Shown in pieces: positions 1 to 5,777 of a DNA stretch of 6,306 bases. The position numbers were made by a program, and so were the translations under genes. The stretch is from assembly GCA_025928535.1 (NCBI GenBank), contig JAICJJ010000176.1:1-6306 (forward strand). The letters are read 5' to 3'. The stretch comes from Thermomicrobiales bacterium. GTDB lineage: Bacteria > Chloroflexota > Chloroflexia > Thermomicrobiales > UBA6265. Within the stretch, counting starts at the first letter, position 1, and each line of letters begins with the position of its first letter. Under the pieces are notes generated by a model. The model saw only the letters and a program-made list of their open reading frames with translations, was not told the origin of the DNA and ran no database searches.

Positions 1-2
1 CT

Positions 3-26
3 TCCCGACTTCCCAACTCCCCGACT
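3..26. repeat. Three tandem 8-nt repeats just after purE
   Basis: On the plus strand the units are TCCCGACT, TCCCAACT and CCCCGACT, each differing by one base from the consensus TCCCGACT or matching it. The two bases at 1-2 (CT) match the end of a further unit, so the array may continue beyond the window. It lies in the 33 nt of non-coding sequence downstream of purE. No hairpin or T-run typical of a terminator is visible there. Confidence 0.6.
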
Positions 27-33
27 CTTTGTC

Positions 34-540
34 TCAGGCTCCCGGTGCGACCGCCCGATCGTCGGCGATGGCGCGCTCCTGTTGCTGGACTTGAAACCGG
101 GCGACCCGCTCGGCCATGGTCGGATCGGCCAGCGCCAGCATCTTGGCCGCGGCCAGCGCCGCCGCCGCCGGCTCCAGGATGACCACCGGCGCGACGCCAC
201 TCGGCATCCGGAGCGAAGAAAGAATGTCCATGCCGCCGTAGCGGTCGCTGGAGGGCGGACAGGCGATCACCGGCCAGCGCACGTTGGCGTCGACGACGCC
301 GGAGAGGGCGTTCGAGCGCCCGGCGATGGTGATGAAGACCCGTGGCGCGTCCGCCGCGTCGTATGTCGCCAGGAGATCGATCAGATGCCGCGTCACCTTG
401 TGCGCGGAAGCGACCCGCATGGCGCAGCCGATGCCGAACTCCCGCAGCGCCCCGGCGATCGCCTCGGCATGGGGCAGATCGCTCTTCGACCCCATCAAAA
501 TCACGACTCGCGCATCGTCCTGGTTGGATTCAACCGTCAT
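34..540 (-). CDS. purE: Class II PurE: AIR carboxylase using CO2 directly
   Basis: Step 6 of purine synthesis. The 168 residues open with RVVILMGSKSDLPHAEAI (11-28), then RVASAHKVT (42-50), FITIAGRSNALSGVVD (69-84), ACPPSSDRYGGMDILSSLRM (93-112) and PSGVAPVVILEP (113-124). SAHK and AGRSNALSG are hallmarks of class II PurE (vertebrate PAICS C-terminal half, Treponema denticola PurE), which carboxylates AIR with CO2. Class I enzymes have SAHR and AGAGGAAHLPGM and need PurK to make N5-CAIR. From recall, the T. denticola enzyme is similar almost end to end. No purK is visible, which fits. The start ATG overlaps the purN TGA and is preceded by GGGGGAG with a 5-nt spacer. Its product CAIR is the substrate of the PurC half of the fusion. 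This is the last gene of the cluster in view. Confidence 0.96.
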   Translation of the reverse strand: MTVESNQDDARVVILMGSKSDLPHAEAIAGALREFGIGCAMRVASAHKVTRHLIDLLATYDAADAPRVFITIAGRSNALSGVVDANVRWPVIACPPSSDRYGGMDILSSLRMPSGVAPVVILEPAAAALAAAKMLALADPTMAERVARFQVQQQERAIADDRAVAPGA

Positions 541-1214
541 CGCATCTCCCCCACCACGATCATCTCCTCCTCAGCGCCATTCGATCGACCGCTCCGCTCA
601 AGCAGCACGCGCCCGATCGCTTCGGGCAGCAGCCGGTGTTCGAGCGATTTGATCCGGGCGTGCAGTCGCGCTTCGTCGTCATTCGCCAGAATCGGCGTTT
701 CCGCGCGCTCGATCACCGGACCGGCGTCGCAGGCGAGCGTCACCCAATGCACCGTCGCGCCGGTGACCGGCAGGCCGAGGCGCAACGCTTCACGTACGGC
801 CCGCGCGCCCCGCAGCGCCGGCTGCATGCCGCGGCTCGTCGCCACGATTGGACCTCCGTCATCCGGCAGCAGCGCTGGATGGACATTGACGATCCGATCC
901 GGAAAGCGATCGAGAAACGCGTCGGACAACAGCAGCATCCAGCCGGCAAGCACGATCAGATCGGGCTCGAACGCCGCCACGACCCGCGCCAGCCGCGCGT
1001 CGTAGGCACGCCGCGCCGCGTGGTCGCGCCGGTCCCGGAGCGGCAGGCAGATCGCCGGGATGCCCGCCTCCATCGCAATCGTCAGCGCGCCGACGCCGGC
1101 CTGCTCGCTGACCACCGCCGCGACGTCGGCGTCGAGTTCGCCACGCGCCCGCGCCTCCAGGATCGCCCGCAGGTTGGACCCGGCTCCGGACGCCAGAACC
1201 ACCAGGCGCTTCAT
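537..1214 (-). CDS. purN: Phosphoribosylglycinamide formyltransferase PurN (folate-dependent)
   Basis: Step 3 of purine synthesis: transfer of a formyl group from 10-formyltetrahydrofolate to GAR. The 225-residue protein opens with the GAR-binding LVVLASGAGSNLRAILE (4-20). It carries FEPDLIVLAGWM (82-93), the catalytic NVHPALLP with Asn110 and His112, TGATVHWV (151-158) and the catalytic Asp163 in CDAGPVI. E. coli equivalents are Asn106, His108 and Asp144. The segment between LLP and REAL is 15 residues longer than in E. coli, in the flexible active-site loop. The frame is open upstream to 1889, but that part is antisense-like arginine-rich sequence overlapping purD; the real start is the ATG at 1214, where homology begins, in an ATGA overlap with the purD stop. 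The ribosome site is weak, suggesting translational coupling. The stop overlaps purE in another ATGA. Confidence 0.96.
   Translation of the reverse strand: MKRLVVLASGAGSNLRAILEARARGELDADVAAVVSEQAGVGALTIAMEAGIPAICLPLRDRRDHAARRAYDARLARVVAAFEPDLIVLAGWMLLLSDAFLDRFPDRIVNVHPALLPDDGGPIVATSRGMQPALRGARAVREALRLGLPVTGATVHWVTLACDAGPVIERAETPILANDDEARLHARIKSLEHRLLPEAIGRVLLERSGRSNGAEEEMIVVGEMR
546..552 (-). promoter_or_regulatory. Ribosome-binding site for purE inside the end of purN
   Basis: GGGGGAG on the minus strand, 5 nt before the purE ATG at 540. An ATG closer to it (545) is the Met of the last purN codons (Glu-Met-Arg-stop) and runs into a stop at once, so it is not the purE start. Confidence 0.7.
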
Positions 1215-2494
1215 ACCCGCGCCGCCTGCCGCGCGCCGATGTCGCGCCGCATCTGCCGACCGGGAAACGTGATGCGTTCGGCGCCGGCGTAAGCCAGCCG
1301 TCGCGCCTCCGCCAGCGTCGCGCCTTCGCCGACCACGGAGAGCACACGCCCGCCCGCGGTCACGAGCGCGCCATTGCGCCGGGCCGTGCCCGCGTGCAGC
1401 ACGGTCGCTCCAATCGCTTCGGCGTCGCTGATGCCATCGATCGGACTTCCAGTCATGGCCCGCTCCGGATAGCCCGGCGCCGCCAGGACGACGCAGGCCG
1501 CCGCCCCCGCTCGCCAGCGAACCGCGCCGGGATCGAGCCGGCCGGTTGCGCAATCGCGCAGCGTCTGCGCGAAGTCGCCTTCGAGCAACGGCAACGTCAC
1601 CTGCGTTTCGGGGTCGCCGAATCGGCAATTGAATTCGAGCAGTTTCGATCCCGCGGCCGTCAGCATCAATCCGGCGTAGAGCGCCCCGCGATATGGCCGC
1701 CCCATCGCGCGCAGACCGTCGATAGCCGGCTGGAGGATCGTCTGCGCGATGTCGGCGAGCGTGAGGTCGTCGATGTCCGGATGGGGCGCGTAGCCGCCCA
1801 TGCCGCCGGTGTTCGGCCCCACGTCGCCGTCGCCGAGCCGCTTGTAGTCGCGGGCCGGCGGCAACGGCGCCACGCGCTCGCCGTCGCACAGCGCGACCAC
1901 GCTCGCTTCTTCCCCGGTCAGAAATTCCTCGATCACGATTCGGCCGCCCGAGGCGCCGAACGCACCGTCAATCAACGCGGAGAGCACGGCCGTCCGCGCC
2001 TGCTCGCGCGTTTCGCAGATCCAGACGCCTTTACCCGCCGCCAGACCGTCGACCTTGACGACCAACGGCAACGACGACGCATCGACATGCGCCATTGCCC
2101 GCTCCGGATCGTCGAACACCGCGTAGGCGGCGGTCGGGATGCCGAATTCGGTGCAAAACCGCTTGGCGAAGGCTTTCGACCATTCCAACTCGGCAGCCGC
2201 TCGCGTCGGACCGAACACCGGGATGTCTCGATCTTGGAGCAGATCGGCCAGTCCTCGCTCGATCGCCGCTTCGGGGCCGATCACGACGAGATCGATCCGG
2301 TTGGCCGCGGCCCAATCCGCCAGCCGTTCGACTTCGGTCGCGCCGATCGGAACCGGCGCCGCCAACTCATCCGTGCCGGGGTTGCCCGGCGCGGCGAAAA
2401 GCGCGCCGGCGGACGGCGACGCCGCGAGACGGCGAACGAGCGCGTGCTCCCGCCCCCCCGCGCCGACGACGAGGATGCGCAGCCCCCGTTCCAT
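1211..2494 (-). CDS. purD: Phosphoribosylamine-glycine ligase (GAR synthetase) PurD
   Basis: Step 2 of purine synthesis: ATP-grasp ligation of glycine to phosphoribosylamine, the short-lived product of PurF encoded immediately upstream. The 427 residues fit the normal bacterial length. Motifs in order: ILVVGAGGREHALVRRLA (7-24), APGNPGT (35-41), VIGPEAAIERGLAD (71-84), FGPT...LEWSKAFAKRF (94-113), the ATP-grasp segment LVVKVDGLAAGKGV (144-157), VGPNTGGMGGYAP (225-237), LYAGLMLT (272-279) and the metal-binding LEFNCRFGDPETQ (286-298). The family's common GPEAPL is GPEAAI here, a small departure. The ATG follows the purCF TAG with no gap and in the same frame; AGGAGG inside the last purCF codons serves as ribosome site. 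The TGA stop overlaps the purN ATG. The gene is complete with no sign of damage. Confidence 0.97.
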   Translation of the reverse strand: MERGLRILVVGAGGREHALVRRLAASPSAGALFAAPGNPGTDELAAPVPIGATEVERLADWAAANRIDLVVIGPEAAIERGLADLLQDRDIPVFGPTRAAAELEWSKAFAKRFCTEFGIPTAAYAVFDDPERAMAHVDASSLPLVVKVDGLAAGKGVWICETREQARTAVLSALIDGAFGASGGRIVIEEFLTGEEASVVALCDGERVAPLPPARDYKRLGDGDVGPNTGGMGGYAPHPDIDDLTLADIAQTILQPAIDGLRAMGRPYRGALYAGLMLTAAGSKLLEFNCRFGDPETQVTLPLLEGDFAQTLRDCATGRLDPGAVRWRAGAAACVVLAAPGYPERAMTGSPIDGISDAEAIGATVLHAGTARRNGALVTAGGRVLSVVGEGATLAEARRLAYAGAERITFPGRQMRRDIGARQAARV

Positions 2495-4726
2495 CTACGC
2501 CTCCTGCAACGCGGTCACGGCTTCATCGACGATCGATTCGAAATCGCCTTTGGCGGCCGCGCCTTCGATCGCCATCGGGTAGCGGCCGGTCAGGCAGCCA
2601 AGGCAGTGGTGCGCGCCGTTGGCCGCGGCGAGGAGCCCGCCGAGGCTGAGATAGCCGAGGCTGTCGGCGCCCATCCGTCGCCGGATTTCGTCGAGATCGT
2701 GCCCATGCGCGATCAGGCTGTTCCGGTCGCCCATGTCGATGCCGAAGTGGCAGACGTTGGCGATCGGCGGGGACGAGATGCGGAGATGAACGGAGGTCGC
2801 GCCGCCGCGGCGCAGCAGGTCGACGATCTGCGGCATCGTGTTGCCGCGGACGATGCTGTCGTCAACGACGACCACCCGCTTGTCCTTGACCGCGCCGCGC
2901 AGCGGGTTGAACTTGAGGCGGATGCCGGCTTGCCGCGAATGCTGATCGGGCTGGATGAAGGTGCGGCCGACGTAGCGATTCTTGATCAGCCCTTCGCTCA
3001 GCGGCAGCCGCGCCGCCTGCGCGAAGCCGATCGCCGCCGGCACGCCAGAATCGGGCACGCCGATGACCAGATCGGCCGCCGCCGGATGTTCGCGCGCCAA
3101 TTCCCGCCCCATCGCCACCCGCGCTTCGAACGCGGTCTTGCCGGCGATGACGCTGTCGGGCCGGGCGAAGTAGATCTGCTCGAAGACGCAGAGCGCCGGC
3201 GTCGGCGGATGCTCCAGCAGCGCGCTCTGGAGGCCCGCGTCGTCGATCCGCAAGATTTCGCCTGGCTGGATGTCCCGCACGAGATCGGCCCCGACCGTGT
3301 CGAGCGCGCAACTTTCCGAGGCGATCAGCCAGTGGCCGTCGCGCCAGCCGAGGCACAAGGGCCGCAAGCCGAGCGGATCGCGAACGGCGAACAGGGCGTC
3401 CGGGGTCAGGATCGCTAGCGAGTAGGCGCCGTTCGCCAGATGCATCATCCGGCGAATCCGCTCTTCCCAGGTTCCTTCGCCGAGGGCGACGAGCCAGCCG
3501 AGCAATTCGCTGTCGGAGCCGGAGGTCGGCGCGCCGCCTCGCTCGCCGACCAGCCGGCGCAGCACGGTCGGGTTGACGACGTTGCCGTTGTGCGCGAGGG
3601 CGAGGACGCCGTTGGCCGTTTCGATCAACGCCGGTTGGGCGTTTTCGATCCGGGGCGCGCCCATCGTCGAGTAGCGCGTGTGCCCGATCGCCGCCACGCC
3701 GTCGAGCGCGTCGACCTGCTCTTGCCGGAAAATCTGGTCGACCCGACCCATGCCGCGAACGACCTGGATCGCGCCGTCGCGCAAGACCGCGACGCCGGCG
3801 CTTTCCTGCCCGCGGTGTTGCAGGGCCATCAAGCCGATCAGCGTCGTCCGCGCCGCGCCGGTTTCCGCGCCCCAGACGCCGAAGACGCCGCACGCCTCGC
3901 GCGGCTTGTCCGCTGCGTCGCGACGCGGCGCCTCCGCCGCTGATTCCTGCCGGGTCGCGGGCGCCGCCGTCGCGAACGCGTCGGTCATCGCCGCGACTTG
4001 CCGATATTTCGCGAGGACGCGCCGCAACGCCTCGTCGTTGACCTCGACCGTGTCGCGATAGATCTGCTTGTCGAGCATCTCTTCCTTGCGGCCGCCCGGC
4101 CAGAGCCGCCAGGAGTCGTTGTCGATCACGTCGGCGACGACCAGCCGGCCGTCCGTGTCCCGCCCGAATTCGATTTTCAGATCGACGAGTTGCACATCCT
4201 GCGCGGCCCAGGCGCGTTCGAGCGCGGCGAAGACGCGTCGCCCCGTTTCGGCCATCTGGCGAATTTCGCCGAGATCGGCGACTTCGTGAGCGGCGATCCA
4301 TGCTTCATCGACGAGCGGATCGTGGGCCGCGTCGTCCTTGAAGAAAAATTCGACCAGCGGCGGATCGAAGCGCGTGCCTTCGGCGACGGCGTTCCGCTTC
4401 AGGTACGACCCGGTCGCGATCCGGCGCATCACCACTTCGAGCGGGATCATTCGGCAGCGGCGGACGATCATCGCTTCATCGGCCGGCGCGTCGACGAAAT
4501 GCGTTTCGATCCCTTCGCGGCCGAGCAGGCGAAAGACGTTGGCGGTGGTCCGGCCGCTCAATCCACCCTTGCCCGGCAATTCATTGCGGCGCGCGCCGTC
4601 GCCAGCCGTGATGGCGTCCTTGTGGACGATGACCGCCAGCGCCGGCTCGCTTGCGTGCGCGTGGACGACCTTGGTCTTGCCCTCGGCGATCGCCTCGCCG
4701 CGAATCTCGTCGCTTCTTTCGGTCAT
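2495..4726 (-). CDS. purCF: PurC-PurF fusion: SAICAR synthetase joined to amidophosphoribosyltransferase
   Basis: One 743-residue frame encodes two enzymes. Residues 1 to about 246 are a PAICS-type SAICAR synthetase (step 7: CAIR + Asp + ATP): EGKTKVV (15-21), RRIATGSYLKRN (101-112), VEFFFKDDAAHDP (125-137), LVDLKIEFG (180-188) and ADVIDNDSWRLW (198-209). Residues 247-278 form an Ala/Pro/charged linker. Residues 279-743 are PurF (step 1: PRPP + Gln to phosphoribosylamine): Cys279 in CGVFGVWG, GHTRYSTMG (348-356), HNGN (379-382), SGSDSELL (402-409) and PRPP loop VVVVDDSIVRGNT (618-630). Cys513, 659, 708 and 711 fall at mature positions 235, 381, 430 and 433, matching the B. subtilis Fe-S ligands 236, 382, 437 and 440. 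The mature PurF would be 465 residues, as in B. subtilis. I chose the ATG at 4726 because GGGGAGGG lies just upstream; an in-frame ATG at 4762 (755 residues) overlaps purM and lacks a good ribosome site. The stop is TAG, directly abutting purD. Confidence 0.95.
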   Translation of the reverse strand: MTERSDEIRGEAIAEGKTKVVHAHASEPALAVIVHKDAITAGDGARRNELPGKGGLSGRTTANVFRLLGREGIETHFVDAPADEAMIVRRCRMIPLEVVMRRIATGSYLKRNAVAEGTRFDPPLVEFFFKDDAAHDPLVDEAWIAAHEVADLGEIRQMAETGRRVFAALERAWAAQDVQLVDLKIEFGRDTDGRLVVADVIDNDSWRLWPGGRKEEMLDKQIYRDTVEVNDEALRRVLAKYRQVAAMTDAFATAAPATRQESAAEAPRRDAADKPREACGVFGVWGAETGAARTTLIGLMALQHRGQESAGVAVLRDGAIQVVRGMGRVDQIFRQEQVDALDGVAAIGHTRYSTMGAPRIENAQPALIETANGVLALAHNGNVVNPTVLRRLVGERGGAPTSGSDSELLGWLVALGEGTWEERIRRMMHLANGAYSLAILTPDALFAVRDPLGLRPLCLGWRDGHWLIASESCALDTVGADLVRDIQPGEILRIDDAGLQSALLEHPPTPALCVFEQIYFARPDSVIAGKTAFEARVAMGRELAREHPAAADLVIGVPDSGVPAAIGFAQAARLPLSEGLIKNRYVGRTFIQPDQHSRQAGIRLKFNPLRGAVKDKRVVVVDDSIVRGNTMPQIVDLLRRGGATSVHLRISSPPIANVCHFGIDMGDRNSLIAHGHDLDEIRRRMGADSLGYLSLGGLLAAANGAHHCLGCLTGRYPMAIEGAAAKGDFESIVDEAVTALQEA
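2500..2505 (-). promoter_or_regulatory. Ribosome-binding site for purD inside the end of purCF
   Basis: AGGAGG on the minus strand, 5 nt before the purD ATG and within the Gln-Glu-Ala codons ending purCF. A terminating ribosome would cover it, so purD translation is probably coupled to purCF. Confidence 0.8.
3893..3988 (-). other. PurC-PurF interdomain linker with candidate cleavage site before PurF Cys279
   Basis: These 32 codons (residues 247-278) join the end of PurC to the PurF nucleophile Cys279, whose codon is at 3890-3892. The composition is rich in Ala, Pro, Arg, Asp and Glu (ATAAPATRQESAAEAPRR is typical), with no hydrophobic core, as expected of a flexible linker. It ends in KPREA just before CGVFG. 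Known propeptide-bearing PurF enzymes end in Glu-Glu before this Cys (B. subtilis NEE-CGVFG, human REE-CGVFG), so Ala replaces Glu at the residue preceding the cut. A Met codon at 3988 could in principle start a separate PurF with a 32-residue propeptide, but no convincing ribosome-binding site precedes it. That cleavage occurs here is inference. Confidence 0.6.
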
Positions 4727-4730
4727 GCCG

Positions 4731-4738
4731 CCCTCCCC
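4731..4738 (-). promoter_or_regulatory. Ribosome-binding site for purCF
   Basis: On the minus strand this reads GGGGAGGG, with the GGAGG core 5 nt before the ATG at 4726. It lies between the purM stop (4749) and that ATG. It decides the start: the alternative ATG at 4762 has only a G-run directly touching it. Confidence 0.75.
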
Positions 4739-4748
4739 GCGCTTCGAC

Positions 4749-5774
4749 TCAGCCTCCGACATCCCCGCCGATCATTCGCGCCGCATCGCCGTCCCGCGGC
4801 GTCAGGCGGCCGATCACGACCGCTTCCGGCGCTGCGATCAACGCCGCATCGAGATCATCGGCCGGCACGACCGCGACCAGCCCGATGCCCATGTTGAACA
4901 CCCGGTAGAGTTCGTCGCGCGGCACGCCGCCCGCCGCCGCGATCAGCCGGAAAATCGGCGGCGGCCGCCATGCGTCGCGATCGATTTCGGCCGCGATGTC
5001 CGACGGCAAGATGCGCGCGACGTTGTCCGGAAAACCGCCGCCGGTGATGTGGGCGAAGGCGCGCGCGCCCGCCGCCGTCAACGCTTCGATCTCGCTCAGA
5101 TAGGAGCGATGCGGCGTCAGCAGCGCCTCGCCGATCGTCGCGCCAAGATCGGGCTCGAATCGATTCCAGGTCGCGGACGGCAACGCTTGCCGGGCGAGCG
5201 TGTAGCCGTTGGTGTGCAGGCCGCTCGACGGCAAGCCGAGAAGAAAATCGCCCGCCGCCGGTTCGCCGTTGCGGCCGAGGGCGTCGCGGTCGGCGATGCC
5301 GACGATGAAGCCGGCCAGATCGAAATCGCCTGGCGCGTAGACGTCGGGCATTTCCGCCGTTTCGCCGCCGAGCAGCGGCATGCCAACCGCGCGGCAGGCG
5401 GCGGCGACTCCTTCGACCAGCGCGGCGACCATCGCCGGCTCGGCCCGGTGCATCGCCAGGTAGTCGAGGAAAAAGAGGGGTCGCGCGCCCTGAACGGCGA
5501 TGTCGTTGACGCAATGGTTGACGAGATCGAAGCCGAGGCCGTCGAGCCGGCCGAGCGCCGCCGCGATCTTCACCTTCGAGCCGACGCCGTCAGCCGACGC
5601 GACCAGCACCGGCCGCGCGACGCCGCGCCAGCCGTCGAGCGCGAACATGCCGCCGAACGCGCCGACGTCAGCCAGCACATCGCCGGTCCGCGCGCCGCGC
5701 ACGATTTCCGCCAGCCGCGCCGTGACGTCGCGCGCGTCGTCGAGATGGACGCCGGTTTCGGCGTAGGTCGTCAT
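4749..5774 (-). CDS. purM: Phosphoribosylformylglycinamidine cyclo-ligase (AIR synthetase) PurM
   Basis: Step 5 of purine synthesis: ATP-dependent ring closure of FGAM to AIR, in the cytoplasm. The 341 residues match the usual family length of about 340-350. Family motifs appear in order: YAETGV (4-9), ADGVGSKVKIA (61-71), the metal and ATP region DLVNHCVNDIAVQGARPLFF (83-102), GGETAEMPDVY (136-146), GDFDLAGFIVG (149-159), LPSSGLHTNGYTLAR (181-195), HITGGGFPDNVARIL (242-256) and RVFNMGIG (291-298). The usual GVGTK is GVGSK here, a conservative change. The ATG is preceded by GAGG with a 7-nt spacer, located in the last codons of purQ, which supports this start and coupling to purQ. The product AIR is the substrate of PurE at the end of the cluster. 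The gene is complete and looks intact. Confidence 0.97.
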   Translation of the reverse strand: MTTYAETGVHLDDARDVTARLAEIVRGARTGDVLADVGAFGGMFALDGWRGVARPVLVASADGVGSKVKIAAALGRLDGLGFDLVNHCVNDIAVQGARPLFFLDYLAMHRAEPAMVAALVEGVAAACRAVGMPLLGGETAEMPDVYAPGDFDLAGFIVGIADRDALGRNGEPAAGDFLLGLPSSGLHTNGYTLARQALPSATWNRFEPDLGATIGEALLTPHRSYLSEIEALTAAGARAFAHITGGGFPDNVARILPSDIAAEIDRDAWRPPPIFRLIAAAGGVPRDELYRVFNMGIGLVAVVPADDLDAALIAAPEAVVIGRLTPRDGDAARMIGGDVGG

Positions 5775-5777
5775 CGG

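Noticed and set aside
1..33. Rho-independent terminator after purE
   Set aside because: No inverted repeat followed by a T-run on the minus strand is visible in the 33 nt available.
455..462. GCGATCGC palindrome (cyanobacterial HIP1 motif), also at 4686-4693
   Set aside because: I found only two copies in 6.3 kb, expected by chance at this base composition; HIP1-rich genomes carry many more.
1215..1889. Upstream extension of the purN frame to 1889
   Set aside because: The extra 225 residues are arginine-rich and lie wholly over purD in another frame. PurN homology starts exactly at the ATG at 1214.
1394..3418. A 674-codon open frame on the plus strand opposite purD and purCF
   Set aside because: It is the antisense shadow of two genes that happen to share one frame across their junction. 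The product is Arg/Asp/Ala-rich with no recognisable motif, as expected opposite GC-rich codons.
4727..4762. Longer purCF start at the ATG at 4762
   Set aside because: It would overlap purM by 14 nt and lacks a spaced ribosome site, while the ATG at 4726 has GGGGAGGG with a 5-nt spacer. It cannot be fully excluded.
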